This document shows positions 7,762 to 16,879 of a DNA stretch of 64,000 nucleotides, piece by piece. The translations under genes were made by a program, and so were the position numbers. Origin of the DNA: Nocardia sp. NRRL S-836 (GTDB lineage Bacteria; Actinomycetota; Actinomycetes; Mycobacteriales; Pseudonocardiaceae). How positions within the stretch are numbered: the first letter of the stretch is position 1; the number at the start of each line of letters is the position of its first letter. The stretch covers positions 1-64,000 of the forward strand of contig NZ_LGDY01000118.1 in the NCBI RefSeq assembly GCF_001279525.1, given 5' to 3'. The notes under the pieces were generated by a model. That model was not told the origin of the DNA and did no database searches. It saw nothing but the letters and a program-made list of their open reading frames with translations.

Positions 7762-9278
7762 CAGGACTTCTCCCCTATCAACACCGCGCGGGCCAGCCGC
7801 GTGAACTCCTCGCCGTATCCCGCCTGATCAGTGCGGGCGAGGCCACCGACCTCGACCAACGTACGCCCGTCCGGCCGCGGCGTCGCACGCACCCAGACAC
7901 GACGGCGCTTGACCGTGAGCGAGACACCGAGCCCGAGGATGATCAGCAGCGCGAACACGAGCACGTACCCCTGCGTCGGGTCGTGCGAGACCTGCAGCGA
8001 CACCCAGTCGTTGACCGAGTCGAACCTGACCCTGGTGCCGTCGTCGAGGGTGATCTCCTCGCCGAGCGCGAGGTTCTTGCGGGCGACCTTCTGCAGCCGG
8101 CCCTGCTCGACCAGCTTCTGGTCGATCGAGAAGATCGACTGACCGCGCCCGTCGTCCACGCCCAGGTCGCCGCGGTACACGTCGACGGCGACCATCGGGT
8201 TGTTCAGCTCGGGGAACTTCGAGTTCAGGATGTTGCCGTGCAGCAACGGCGTGGGCGCCAGCAGACCGGTGACCGCGATCTGGTTCTTGCGGCGCTGCTC
8301 GGAGTCGAGCACGCCGGGCGGGTCGAACTTCGTCGCGCCCTCGGAGGCCAGGGTGCGCTGGTCGGTCGGCAGCCACTGGATGCCCTGCGTGCGCTTCTGG
8401 CCGTTCGGGAACGTCACCGTGAACGTGGGCGTGTAGCCGTGGCCGAGCAGGTAGAGCCGGTCGCCGCTGGTCCGCAGCGGGTGGTTGACCTGGAGGTTGT
8501 ACGGCCGCCAGGTGTTCGTGGCGAGATCCGCGCCGGACTGGTAGCGGATGTCGGCCCGGTAGCCGACCGGCTGGCCGTTGTCGAGGTACTCCGCGGAGAA
8601 CTTGCCGATCTCGACGCAGAACGGCGTGAGGTCCGTGCCGTCGACGCGCAGGCCGGGCCGGAACTGGTCGTAGTTGAAGATGCCGCCGTTGCAGAACTGG
8701 CCGCCGTCGGCCTGGACGATGACCTGGCCCTCGTAGTTGTACATCTTGCCCAGCGCGAACGAGACGAGCAGGCCGAGCAGCGCGAAGTGGAAGACCAGGT
8801 TGCCGGTCTCGCGCAGGTACCCGCGCTCGGCGCTGACCGTGCCCTCGCCGGTCTCCATCCGCCAGCCGCGCATGGCCTTCTTCGCCCGGCCGAGCGCCTC
8901 GTCGGGCGTGATGTCGAGCTCGGCCTGCGCGTGGTGCGGCATGCGCGAGAGGTTGCGCGGCGTCAGCACCGGCTTCGCGCGCATCTGCTTGAAGTACTCG
9001 ACCGTGCGCGGCAGCAGGCAGCCCACGAGAGAGGTGAACAGCAACAGGTAGATGGCCGCGAACCACGGTGTCGCGTACACCTCGAAGAAGCCGAGCTTCT
9101 GCAGGAGCTCGCCCCACCAGCCGTGGTCGCGGACGTACTGGTCGACCTTCGCCGCGTTCAACGACAGCTGCGGCAGCAACGCGCCGGGCATGGCCGCGAG
9201 CGCGAGCAGGAACAGCAGGGTCAGCGCGGTCCTCATCGACGTGAGGCCGCGCCACGTGTTGCGCAGGAAGGCGATCAC
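7761..9278 (-). CDS. resB: Cytochrome c biogenesis protein ResB
   Basis: The 505-residue ResB protein has three N-terminal transmembrane helices, a large extracytoplasmic domain (about residues 175-430) and a last helix around YVLVFALLIILGLGVSL. It transports haem across the membrane with CcsB and ligates it to apocytochrome c. I use the GTG at 9278, which overlaps the ccdA stop (TAGTG). A longer frame to 9323 would run into ccdA and has no better signal. Operon order is ccdA-resB-ccsB. Confidence 0.92.
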   Translation of the reverse strand: MIAFLRNTWRGLTSMRTALTLLFLLALAAMPGALLPQLSLNAAKVDQYVRDHGWWGELLQKLGFFEVYATPWFAAIYLLLFTSLVGCLLPRTVEYFKQMRAKPVLTPRNLSRMPHHAQAELDITPDEALGRAKKAMRGWRMETGEGTVSAERGYLRETGNLVFHFALLGLLVSFALGKMYNYEGQVIVQADGGQFCNGGIFNYDQFRPGLRVDGTDLTPFCVEIGKFSAEYLDNGQPVGYRADIRYQSGADLATNTWRPYNLQVNHPLRTSGDRLYLLGHGYTPTFTVTFPNGQKRTQGIQWLPTDQRTLASEGATKFDPPGVLDSEQRRKNQIAVTGLLAPTPLLHGNILNSKFPELNNPMVAVDVYRGDLGVDDGRGQSIFSIDQKLVEQGRLQKVARKNLALGEEITLDDGTRVRFDSVNDWVSLQVSHDPTQGYVLVFALLIILGLGVSLTVKRRRVWVRATPRPDGRTLVEVGGLARTDQAGYGEEFTRLARAVLIGEKS

Positions 9279-10054
9279 TAGAGCGGCAACTCCACGACGT
9301 CGACGAACGAGTAGCGCAGCCACCCGACGAACTCACCCCAGAGCCCGGTGACGAGCGCGATGCCCACGAGGATGAGCAGCACGCCACCGAAGATCTGCAC
9401 CTGCCGCGCGTGCCTGCGCAGCCAGCCGGTCACGCCCAGCGCCCACCGGGCCCCGAGCGCCAGCACGACGAACGGCAGCCCCAGCCCGAGGCAGTAGGCC
9501 AGGACCAGCACCACACCGCGTGCCGTCATCGACCCGACGTCGGTGCTCTGCGCGACCGCGAGCACCCCGGCGAGCGTCGGACCGAGGCACGGCGTCCACC
9601 CGAGCGCGAACACCGCGCCGAGGAACGGCGCCCCGACCAGCCCGGCCCTGGGCCTGGTGTGGAACCGCACGTCCTTCTGCAGCTGCGGCACCAGCCCGAG
9701 GAACACCAGCCCCATCAGGATCGTGACCACGCCACCGACGCGCTGGAACAGGTCGGCGTTGAGGAACAACGCCTGCGACGCCCCGAGCACCGCGATCGAC
9801 GCCAGCCCGAAGACCACCGTGAACCCGAGCACGAACAGCAGCGACGCACCGGCGACCCGCCACCGCCCCGCCTTGGCCGGCTCGTCCGCGTCGACCCGCG
9901 GCGCCTCGGCACCGACCAGCCCGGCCAGGTACGCCAGGTAGCCGGGCACCAGCGGCACGACGCACGGGGAAGCGAAGGAGAGGAACCCGGCGAGCAGAGC
10001 AACCCCGGTGGCCAGCAGCAACGGCCCGGAGATCGCCAGATCGGTGGGGTTCAC
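9278..10054 (-). CDS. ccdA: Thiol-disulfide transporter CcdA
   Basis: The 258-residue CcdA protein has six predicted transmembrane helices. The two redox cysteines sit in FASPCVVPLVPGY (helix 1) and GWTPCLGPTL (helix 4), as the family requires. It passes reducing power to an extracytoplasmic thioredoxin (probably the ResA-like lipoprotein at 11.4 kb) to keep the cytochrome c CxxCH motif reduced. The GTG start gives MNPTDLAISG. It leads the ccdA-resB-ccsB operon. Confidence 0.93.
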   Translation of the reverse strand: MNPTDLAISGPLLLATGVALLAGFLSFASPCVVPLVPGYLAYLAGLVGAEAPRVDADEPAKAGRWRVAGASLLFVLGFTVVFGLASIAVLGASQALFLNADLFQRVGGVVTILMGLVFLGLVPQLQKDVRFHTRPRAGLVGAPFLGAVFALGWTPCLGPTLAGVLAVAQSTDVGSMTARGVVLVLAYCLGLGLPFVVLALGARWALGVTGWLRRHARQVQIFGGVLLILVGIALVTGLWGEFVGWLRYSFVDVVELPL

Positions 10055-10182
10055 ACACCTCAGGGTAGGTAGTTGCCCAGATCACGCCACGACCGGTGTC
10101 ACCTTTCCCGCCAGGCGGCTGGGCCGGAAGTGCCGACGATTGCCGCCTTGTGGGTGACATCATGTGTGCTTAGCGTCATCAC

Positions 10183-11172
10183 ATGCGACGTTCCCGGCTG
10201 GTCCTCCCCGCGTTGACGGTCTCCGCCCTCGCTCTCTTCGCGCAGGTACCGGCCGGTGGCGCGGCGCCCGCGATGGAGTGGCGCGAGGTTTTCCACGAGG
10301 ACGGCTCGATAACGCAGGCCCTGACCCCGCGGGCGCCGAAGGAGAGATCCTCGGACCTGCGGACCCTCGCCGCGACCGACGTCGTCGGCGTCCAGGTGAC
10401 CGGCGACTCCGCCGACCGCTTCGACCTCGTCTTCGTCGGCGACGGCTACACCGAGGCCGACCTGGAGACCTACACCGCCAACGTGCTGAGCAAGTGGACC
10501 GAACTGTCCGCCGTGGAGCCGTTCGCGTCCTACAAGGACTACTTCAACGTCTGGCAGGTCAACGTCGTCTCGCCCGAGTCCGGTGTGGACAACGACCCGG
10601 CCAGGGGCGTCGAGAAGAACACCGCGCTGGACATGGGTTTCTGGTGCCAGGGCCGCGACGCCAACACCGAACGCCTGCTCTGCGTGAACGAGACCAAGGC
10701 CAAGCAGTTCGCCGCCCTCGCACCGGCCGCCGACCAGGTGATCGCCCTCGGCAACACCGCGAAGTACGGCGGCGCCGGCGGTTCCGTGGCCACCGCGGCC
10801 GGCTCCAACGCCCAGGCGGGCCAGATCGCCATCCATGAGCTCGGCCACTCCATCGGCGGCCTCGCCGACGAGTACGACTACCCGTACGGCACCTACACCG
10901 GCACCGAACCGCGCGAGATCAACGTGACGAAGGACCCGACCGGCGCGCTGAAGTGGGCGTCCTACCTCGGCCAGCCCTCCCCGGACGGCGGCGTGATCGG
11001 CGCCGTCGAGGGCGCCCGGTACTACAAGAACGGCCTGTACCGGCCGACGGCGAACTCGATCATGCGCACGCTCGGCAAGGAGTTCAACTCGATCGGCCGG
11101 GACGCGATGGTCAGGGCGTTCAAGGCGAAGATCCCGTCGTTGAACACTCCCGTGGCACCGCCAGCGGGGTGA
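10183..11172 (+). CDS. Secreted M64 family (IgA peptidase-like) metallopeptidase
   Basis: The 329-residue product starts with a Sec signal peptide (basic MRRSR, hydrophobic core, cleavage near GGAAPA). The zinc motif HELGH is at residues 218-222, followed by GLADEYDY, which provides the extended HExxHxxxxxxDEY signature of the M64 family. A VFVGDGYT motif near residue 84 is also typical. It is on the opposite strand to its neighbours and splits resA from ccdA, which adjoin each other in mycobacteria. The substrate is unknown. Confidence 0.88.
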   Translation: MRRSRLVLPALTVSALALFAQVPAGGAAPAMEWREVFHEDGSITQALTPRAPKERSSDLRTLAATDVVGVQVTGDSADRFDLVFVGDGYTEADLETYTANVLSKWTELSAVEPFASYKDYFNVWQVNVVSPESGVDNDPARGVEKNTALDMGFWCQGRDANTERLLCVNETKAKQFAALAPAADQVIALGNTAKYGGAGGSVATAAGSNAQAGQIAIHELGHSIGGLADEYDYPYGTYTGTEPREINVTKDPTGALKWASYLGQPSPDGGVIGAVEGARYYKNGLYRPTANSIMRTLGKEFNSIGRDAMVRAFKAKIPSLNTPVAPPAG

Positions 11173-11252
11173 TCGGGCCCCGAAGGCCCCGGCCGCACCC
11201 GCCATCGAGGGCCGAAGGCCCGGCTGTCCAGGTATCGAGGGCCGCAGGCCCG
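11171..11252. repeat. Three GGCC-type hairpins with GAA/GCA loops
   Basis: Three similar units, at about 11171-11190, 11204-11222 and 11234-11252, read roughly ATCGAGGGCCGAAGGCCCG. Each folds into a GGGCC/GGCCC stem with a three-base loop. The first starts on the stop codon of the M64 gene. They may act together as a terminator for that gene. The rest of the 11173-11435 gap holds two more hairpins, listed separately, and no gene. Confidence 0.65.
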
Positions 11253-11375
11253 AGCCGTCTTTTCGAACGAACCGCCCGCAAGCACCAACGCAACAGCAAG
11301 CCGCCCAAAGCACCAGGCGTGCCATCTACCCACGCACGGCGCTGGCCAGTCTTTGATCAGTTGTCAGGGGGTCGA

Positions 11376-11410
11376 GGGGGACGGAGTCCCCCCGAAACGC
11401 CGAAGGCGTT
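11376..11410. terminator. Paired hairpins downstream of the ResA-like gene
   Basis: GGGGGAC/GTCCCCC with a GGA loop at 11376-11392 is followed by AACGCC/GGCGTT with a GAA loop at 11396-11410. They lie 26 bp past the stop of the minus-strand thioredoxin gene, at the end of the haem operon. Confidence 0.6.
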
Positions 11411-11435
11411 GCACACAACCAGCCCCGGCCCCGAC

Positions 11436-11993
11436 TCACTCCTTCGCCAACTCCTCCACCACCGGCTTCAGGTCCGACTCCAGCACCGGCAGCAGGAACA
11501 CGGCGGCCACCCGGTGCTCCTTGTCCACGACGAACGTCGACGGCACGGCGTTCGGCGACAACCCCTTGAACACGTTGATGAAGCTCCGCCCGGACGGGTC
11601 GTAGATGGACGGGTACGTCAGCTTGCGGTCGTTCATGAAGTCGCGCGGGTGATCCGGCGACGTCTCCTTGACGTCGACCCCGATGACCTGCGTCCCCGAC
11701 TCGAACAGCTTCTGCATCTCCGGCGCCTCGGTGCGGCAGGGCCCGCACCACGCACCCCAGATGTTGATCACGACCGGCTTGCCCGCGTGGTCGGAGAGCC
11801 GGACCGTCTTGCCGGGCTCCAGCAGCGACTCGCCCTCGAGCCCCTTGAGCTGCTTGCGCTCCTCCGGCGCGAACCGGAGCTTCACCTGGCCGCCGGGGGC
11901 GACGAGGTAGAAGTCGCCGCCGCCGATCTGGGCCGCGTCCTTGCCGACCGTGCAGCCGGAGACCAGCAGCAGCAACACGAGCAGCCGCTTCAT
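11436..11993 (-). CDS. resA: TlpA/ResA-like thioredoxin lipoprotein
   Basis: The 185-residue protein begins with a lipoprotein signal (LLLVSGC, lipidated Cys14). Its thioredoxin domain has the active site WGAWCGPCR with C83 and C86, and the cis-Pro region AVPSTFVVD. It probably reduces apocytochrome c on the outside of the membrane, using electrons from CcdA. The ATG overlaps the stop of the phosphatase gene by 4 bp. It is the last gene of the haem operon. Confidence 0.88.
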   Translation of the reverse strand: MKRLLVLLLLVSGCTVGKDAAQIGGGDFYLVAPGGQVKLRFAPEERKQLKGLEGESLLEPGKTVRLSDHAGKPVVINIWGAWCGPCRTEAPEMQKLFESGTQVIGVDVKETSPDHPRDFMNDRKLTYPSIYDPSGRSFINVFKGLSPNAVPSTFVVDKEHRVAAVFLLPVLESDLKPVVEELAKE

Positions 11994-12619
11994 GCGCCGG
12001 TCACCCGCGGGTTGGTCGCGCCGACCGGCTCGGAGTACCTGATGCGCACCAGCTGCTCGCCGTCGAAGTGCAGCGAGGTCAGCGACGCGAGCGAGCACTC
12101 GCGGCGGCGCGGGTCGTGCCACATGCGCTTGCCCTCCAGGAACCGGCGGACGGTCCAGATGGGCAGCTGGTGCGACACGCAGACGGCCTCGTGGCCCTCG
12201 GCCTCGACGCGGGCGCGCTGGATGGCGCCGAGCATGCGGTGCGCGATCTCGATGTACGGCTCGCCCCAGGACGGCTTGAACGGGTTCACGAGCTTCGGCC
12301 AGTGCTCCGGGGAGCGCAGGGCGCCGTCGCCGACGGACACCTTCAGGCCCTCGAACTGGTTGTCGGCCTCGATCAGCCGCTCGTCGGTGGCGAGCTCCAG
12401 GCGGTGCGAGTCGGCGATCGGTGCCGCGGTCTGCTGGGCGCGGTCCAGCGGTGAGGCGACGACGTGCACGATGTCGTGGTCGGCGAGGTGCTCGGCCACG
12501 GTCAGCGCCTGCTTCTGGCCGCGTTCGGACAGCTTGAAGCCGGGGATGCGGCCGTACAGGATGCCGGTCGGGTTGTGCACCTCGCCGTGGCGGAGCAGGT
12601 GGACGACGGTGCTGGTCAC
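11990..12619 (-). CDS. Histidine phosphatase family protein
   Basis: The 209-residue protein has the phosphohistidine motif LLRHGEVHN near the N-terminus and the second catalytic His in [11 protein letters not shown]. It matches the phosphoglycerate-mutase-like protein found between hemL and the thioredoxin gene in mycobacteria (Rv0525). The substrate is unknown. It overlaps hemL and resA by 4 bp on each side, so it is tightly coupled to both. Confidence 0.85.
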   Translation of the reverse strand: MTSTVVHLLRHGEVHNPTGILYGRIPGFKLSERGQKQALTVAEHLADHDIVHVVASPLDRAQQTAAPIADSHRLELATDERLIEADNQFEGLKVSVGDGALRSPEHWPKLVNPFKPSWGEPYIEIAHRMLGAIQRARVEAEGHEAVCVSHQLPIWTVRRFLEGKRMWHDPRRRECSLASLTSLHFDGEQLVRIRYSEPVGATNPRVTGA

Positions 12620-13911
12620 TTGCGGGCCTCCTTGGCGGCGCGGGCCGCGTGCGGCAGCGCGTCGGCGATCACGGCGAACTCCTCTTCACCCATGGCGGCG
12701 TTGACGAACCACGCCTCGAACGCCGAGGGCGGTGCGTAGACGCCGCGTTCGAGCAGCGCGTGGAAGAACGGCGGGAAGCGCCACGTCTCGCACGCCTGCG
12801 CGCCCGCGTAGTCCGTCACCTCTTCAGAACCGAAGAACACGCTCACCAGGTTCCCGGCGAACTGCACGCGGTGCTCGACGCCGGCCTCGGTCAGGGCGGC
12901 GGTGAACAGGGCGCCCAGGCGTGTCGCGTTGCGGTCCAGCGCCTGGTAGACGGCCTCGTCGGCGGCCCGCAGCGTCGCGAGACCGGCGGCCACGGCGACG
13001 GGGTTACCGGACAGCGTGCCGGCCTGGTAGACGGGGCCGGAGGGAGCAAGCCTGGCCATCACGTCCGCGCGGCCGCCGAACGCCGCCGCAGGCAGCCCAC
13101 CGGACATGACCTTGCCGAACGTGTACAGGTCGCCGCGGACGCGCTCCAAGCCGTACCAGCCGGCCCGCGAGACGCGGAAGCCGGTCATGACCTCGTCCAT
13201 GATCAGCAACGCGCCCTCGGCGTCGCAGAGGTCGCGCAGGCCCTGGTTGAACTCCGCCAGCGGTGCGACGGCGCCCATGTTGCCCGCCGCGGCCTCGGTG
13301 ATCACGCAGGCGATCTCGCCGGGGTTCTCGGCGAACGCCGCGCGCACGGCCTCGATGTCGTTGTAGGGCAGCACGAGCGTGTCCGCGGCCTGCGCGCCGG
13401 TCACGCCGGGCGAGGTCGGCAGGCCCAGCGTGGCGACGCCGGAGCCGGCCTGGGCCAGCAGCGCGTCGACGTGGCCGTGGTAGCAGCCGGCGAACTTGAT
13501 GATCTTGCGGCGCTCGGTGAAGCCGCGGGCGAGGCGGATCGCGCTCATCGTGGCCTCGGTGCCGGAGTTGACCAGGCGGACCTGGCGGACCGGCTCGACC
13601 CGGTCGACGATCTCGGCGGCGAGGTCGATCTCACCCTCGGTCGGCGTGCCGAACGACAGCCCGTGGACGGCGGCGGACCGCACGGCCTCGACCACGGCGG
13701 GGTGGGCGTGCCCGAGGATCATCGGACCCCACGACGACACCAGGTCGACGTACCGGTTGCCGTCGGCGTCCCACAGGTGCGGGCCTTCGCCGCGGACCAT
13801 GAACCGCGGGGTGCCGCCGACGGAGTGGAACGCCCGCACCGGAGAGTTGACCCCGCCGGGGGTCAGCGTCGACGCGCGCTCGAACAGGGCCTGGGATCGA
13901 CTCGCAGTCAC
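12616..13911 (-). CDS. hemL: Glutamate-1-semialdehyde 2,1-aminomutase
   Basis: The 431-residue class III aminotransferase has [13 protein letters not shown] at the N-terminus and the PLP lysine in [31 protein letters not shown] supplies the cofactor aspartate. It converts glutamate-1-semialdehyde to 5-aminolevulinate, the second step of the C5 haem route that begins with HemA in the same operon. I chose the GTG at 13911; the upstream extension is arginine/proline-rich shadow sequence. It overlaps the next gene by 4 bp. Confidence 0.96.
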   Translation of the reverse strand: MTASRSQALFERASTLTPGGVNSPVRAFHSVGGTPRFMVRGEGPHLWDADGNRYVDLVSSWGPMILGHAHPAVVEAVRSAAVHGLSFGTPTEGEIDLAAEIVDRVEPVRQVRLVNSGTEATMSAIRLARGFTERRKIIKFAGCYHGHVDALLAQAGSGVATLGLPTSPGVTGAQAADTLVLPYNDIEAVRAAFAENPGEIACVITEAAAGNMGAVAPLAEFNQGLRDLCDAEGALLIMDEVMTGFRVSRAGWYGLERVRGDLYTFGKVMSGGLPAAAFGGRADVMARLAPSGPVYQAGTLSGNPVAVAAGLATLRAADEAVYQALDRNATRLGALFTAALTEAGVEHRVQFAGNLVSVFFGSEEVTDYAGAQACETWRFPPFFHALLERGVYAPPSAFEAWFVNAAMGEEEFAVIADALPHAARAAKEARK

Positions 13912-13922
13912 GTACCCCAGTC

Positions 13923-14417
13923 TCACACGTCGGCGTCGGCGGCTTTCCCCGGCCGGGTGCGCGCGGCCAGCAGGCCCTGGCGGACGGCGTCGAGCAGGAG
14001 GATCGCGGCGACCGTGACGGCGGCGACGGCCGTGCCCAGCCAGTTGCCCTGGTAACGGGTCGAGATCAACGGCTCGTGGCCGTCGATCGGGTAGGCGAGC
14101 TTGCTGATGCCTCGGTTCCACGCCCACACGGCGACCAGAACCAGTGCGACGGCGGCCACGACCTCGGCGGCGGCGATGAGGGCGCGCCGCGGCTGGTGCA
14201 GCTCGGGGCCGCTCTGCGGTGACGGCTGCGGGTCCGGCGGGAACGCCGCCGCGTAGGAGCGCTCCTCCGCGGTGGGCTCGAACTCCTCGGCCAGTTCCGC
14301 GGGCCTGCCGCCGGTCGGCGACGCCGCTTCGGCCGATCCGGTGCCCGCCGCGTCCGGTCCGGCGTCCGGCGCTGCGCCCGACCCGGTGTCCGACCTTGCC
14401 TCTGTCACGTCACTCAC
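13923..14417 (-). CDS. Membrane protein with acidic N-terminus
   Basis: The 164-residue product has about 75 N-terminal residues rich in Ala, Gly, Asp, Glu and Pro. Two transmembrane helices follow (about residues 80-98 and 128-145), with a basic tail. I do not recognise the family. It overlaps the DUF3093-like gene by 4 bp and sits 11 bp before hemL, so it belongs to the haem operon transcript. Confidence 0.7.
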   Translation of the reverse strand: MSDVTEARSDTGSGAAPDAGPDAAGTGSAEAASPTGGRPAELAEEFEPTAEERSYAAAFPPDPQPSPQSGPELHQPRRALIAAAEVVAAVALVLVAVWAWNRGISKLAYPIDGHEPLISTRYQGNWLGTAVAAVTVAAILLLDAVRQGLLAARTRPGKAADADV

Positions 14418-14836
14418 CCTCTCACGACCTTGCGCAGCGCGGCGACCAAGGCTTCCGGGTCACGCGCCCACCCGAGCACCACCGTGCCGTCGAGCAGCCG
14501 CAACGGCACCGCCGTCGTGCCCTTGGGCACCGACCAGCCGCCGCCGAGCACCCGTGCCCCGGCCGGCGCGCCCACGTCGCGGAAGGCCTCGACCATCGCG
14601 AGCGGCAGCCGTTCCCGCCCGAACTGCACGTCCTCGGCGGTGAGCCGCACGCTGCCGACCTTCACCCGCCCGTAGACCCACAGGAACGCGCCGAGCAGCA
14701 ACCCGAGCCCCACGATCGTCCACAGCGCGGCGGACGCGGGCCCGGTGATCAGTTCGACCAGGTATCCGGCCACGGCGAACGCCGGGCCCCACAGGAGCGG
14801 CCACCAGCTGCTGCCGGACTCGCGGTACAGGGGCAC
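14414..14836 (-). CDS. DUF3093-like membrane protein
   Basis: The 140-residue product starts at a GTG (VPLYRESGSSWWPL) that overlaps the upstream stop as TAGTG. Two transmembrane helices (about residues 13-30 and 37-55) are followed by a soluble C-terminal half, with LTAEDVQFGRERLP and a proline-rich turn. The layout resembles DUF3093 proteins. Its function is unknown. A longer upstream frame is a shadow of the next gene. Confidence 0.65.
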   Translation of the reverse strand: MPLYRESGSSWWPLLWGPAFAVAGYLVELITGPASAALWTIVGLGLLLGAFLWVYGRVKVGSVRLTAEDVQFGRERLPLAMVEAFRDVGAPAGARVLGGGWSVPKGTTAVPLRLLDGTVVLGWARDPEALVAALRKVVRG

Positions 14837-15501
14837 TAACGCACGTACCTGTTCGACGCGGGCAGGAACTGCAGGACCACGGCCGCGACGGTCAGCCCCA
14901 GCACCAGGACGCTCAGCACGACGCCCGGCTGCCACGCCGGTGCGTTCAGCGCGAACAGCAGGGTCCCGATCATCGTCGGGACGCCGAGCGCGCCCAGGAT
15001 GGTCAGCAGGATCCGCGCCCAGCTGTGGCCGTTGCGCAGCACGACGGCGAACGCGACGTACGGCGCGGCCGCCACGAGCATGCCGAAGCCCGCGAACACC
15101 GCCAGCGACGTGACCCCCAGCTCGGCCGCCGACCGGTCCTCCGCGGTGACCGTCGAGTCGCCGATCAGCGACGCGGCGTTGCCGAGGATCAGCACCGGCA
15201 GCACGGCGATGGCCAGGACCGCCGCCGCGATCCACGTCCACATCGCCGCGGTGATCGTGGCCGGCCGCGGCGGTGCCATCTCCTCCGGCAGCACCGGGTT
15301 CAGCGGGGTCATCGACCACGCCGGGTTGTGCACCGGCTGCACCTGGTACTGGCTCGTCGGCGGGTACTGGCCGGCCGGGTGCTGATCCACCGGGTACTGG
15401 CCCGGCTGGTACTGGCTCGCCTGGTACTGGCTCGCCTGGTACTGGCCGGTCGGCTGCTGCCACTGCTCCGGGTTCTGCCAGGGGTTCTGCGGGTCGGTCA
15501 C
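14836..15501 (-). CDS. Four-helix membrane protein with Q/Y-rich N-terminus (paralogue A)
   Basis: The 221-residue product begins with about 50 residues of QYQASQYQPGQYP-type repeats, then four transmembrane helices. Between helices 3 and 4 it carries GHSWARILLTILGA, a motif shared with two downstream-numbered neighbours ([23 protein letters not shown]). Together with the genes at 15498, 15911 and 16364 it forms a tandem family of small membrane proteins. Its start overlaps the previous stop by 4 bp. Its function is unknown. Confidence 0.75.
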   Translation of the reverse strand: MTDPQNPWQNPEQWQQPTGQYQASQYQASQYQPGQYPVDQHPAGQYPPTSQYQVQPVHNPAWSMTPLNPVLPEEMAPPRPATITAAMWTWIAAAVLAIAVLPVLILGNAASLIGDSTVTAEDRSAAELGVTSLAVFAGFGMLVAAAPYVAFAVVLRNGHSWARILLTILGALGVPTMIGTLLFALNAPAWQPGVVLSVLVLGLTVAAVVLQFLPASNRYVR

Positions 15502-15914
15502 TCGTCACGCACCTCCGCGAACCACTGTGCCGTACGCGCCTGCCACGTGAAGACGATTGCGACGCAGATGAGCAGCAACGTGACCAGGTTGGCCGCGCTG
15601 ACGCCGAGGAACAGCAGCCAGACCATGTGCAGGACCGCGATGGCCGACAACGCGATCCGCGCCCAGTTCCGGCGGCGCAGGAACAGCCGGGTCAGCCACG
15701 CGTAGGCGGCCGCGAAGAGCACCGCGATCACCGTCAGCGTGGTCAGGAAGCTCGTGACCTGGCCGGAGGTCCACCGGGTCAGCTCCTGCACCTGCCCGCG
15801 CTGGAACCACAGCCCGGCGGTCACGAACAGCACGAACACGGCGATCGCGAGCCACAGCCCGACGGCGATCCGGACCGGCCTGGGCGTCGCGTCGTCCTTC
15901 AGCGGTCCGGTCAC
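15498..15914 (-). CDS. Four-helix membrane protein (paralogue B)
   Basis: The 138-residue product has four hydrophobic helices and a short cytoplasmic start (MTGPLKDDATPRPVRIAVG). The mid-protein motif RRNWARIALSAIAVLH matches the NWARI motif of its neighbours. It has no cofactor motif and its function is unknown. It overlaps genes on both sides by 4 bp. Confidence 0.72.
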   Translation of the reverse strand: MTGPLKDDATPRPVRIAVGLWLAIAVFVLFVTAGLWFQRGQVQELTRWTSGQVTSFLTTLTVIAVLFAAAYAWLTRLFLRRRNWARIALSAIAVLHMVWLLFLGVSAANLVTLLLICVAIVFTWQARTAQWFAEVRDE

Positions 15915-16354
15915 AGCGCCTGCTCACGGGTGAGGTACTCGGAGGACTGCCGGAAGAACATCATCGCCAGGCCGCCCAGCGCGATCACGACGACGACCAG
16001 CCCGAGCAGGTTGTCCACGACCAACTGGAAGAACAGCGCGATCATCAGCGTGATGAACAGCCCGGTCCGGCTCTTGCGGACGCCCTGGCGGACCCGGTTG
16101 CCGAGCAGGACCGCGATGGCGGCCAGCAGGACGTTCACCCCGAGCGCCACGAGCAGCACGACGTTGACGGCGGAGGCGACCTGGTCCGGCGTGAACTCCG
16201 GGTTGAGGCCGGCCTTCACCTGGGCGTCGACCAGCACCTGCCGGTTGACCCACAGGTAGACCGAGGTGAGCACGACGAACGCCATGCCGACGACGACGAG
16301 CCAGAAGCCCGCGGTGATCGTGCCTGGGGCGTCCGGTTGCTTCGGAGACGTCAC
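15911..16354 (-). CDS. Four-helix membrane protein (paralogue C)
   Basis: The 147-residue product has four transmembrane helices and begins MTSPKQPDAPGTITAGFWLV, like the other members (a short Pro-rich leader, then helix 1). The NWARI position is replaced by RQGVRKSRTGLFITLM, so it is the most diverged copy. It sits 9 bp after paralogue D and overlaps paralogue B by 4 bp. Its function is unknown. Confidence 0.7.
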   Translation of the reverse strand: MTSPKQPDAPGTITAGFWLVVVGMAFVVLTSVYLWVNRQVLVDAQVKAGLNPEFTPDQVASAVNVVLLVALGVNVLLAAIAVLLGNRVRQGVRKSRTGLFITLMIALFFQLVVDNLLGLVVVVIALGGLAMMFFRQSSEYLTREQAL

Positions 16355-16363
16355 GGTCGGAAC

Positions 16364-16879
16364 TTAGGGCCGCAGGAAGTCGGTGTCCACCGTGACGCGC
16401 GTCCTGAAGTGCGCGGACGCCCGCCACATCAGCACGACCGCGGTGGCGTCCAGTCCGGCGGTGACGACCGTGACCGCCAGGTCCACCGGCCGCAGCACCA
16501 CGCCGACCTCGGCGGCGAGCCCGCTCGCCCACGCGACCACCCGGAACAGACCGAAGAGGACGGACGCGGCACCGAGGACGGTCAGCACGATCCGCGCCCA
16601 GTTCTTCCCGCGCGCCATGGCGTTCGCGAGCCGGGTGTAGGCCAGCAGGACCGCGGTGACGATCAGGAGTCCGAAGAGGATCCCGCCGTTCACGCCGGCG
16701 TCGATCTGGTCCTGGCCCATCTCCGGGTTCTGCCGCCGGGCCTCCGCGACCAGCGTCTCCCGGTCGAACAGCTCGGCGACGAAGCGCAGCATCCCGAGCA
16801 GCGCGCTGGAGATCCACAACCAGCGCGCCGCGTCGACGAGCTTCGGGACGGGCCGCGGTGTGGTTACCGGTCCAACCAC
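16364..16879 (-). CDS. Four-helix membrane protein (paralogue D)
   Basis: The 171-residue product has four transmembrane helices and the motif [21 protein letters not shown] polar loop between helices 1 and 2 ([20 protein letters not shown]) matches a similar loop in paralogue C (DAQVKAGLNPEFTPDQVASAVN), which supports common descent. The GTG start lies 16 bp inside the end of hemB, so its translation probably depends on hemB. Its function is unknown. Confidence 0.7.
   Translation of the reverse strand: MVGPVTTPRPVPKLVDAARWLWISSALLGMLRFVAELFDRETLVAEARRQNPEMGQDQIDAGVNGGILFGLLIVTAVLLAYTRLANAMARGKNWARIVLTVLGAASVLFGLFRVVAWASGLAAEVGVVLRPVDLAVTVVTAGLDATAVVLMWRASAHFRTRVTVDTDFLRP

Noticed and set aside
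7743..9281. Plus-strand 512-codon frame antisense to resB
   Set aside because: It is rich in Arg, Glu, Val and Gln with no domain, a typical mirror of a high-GC gene. ResB on the minus strand is clear.
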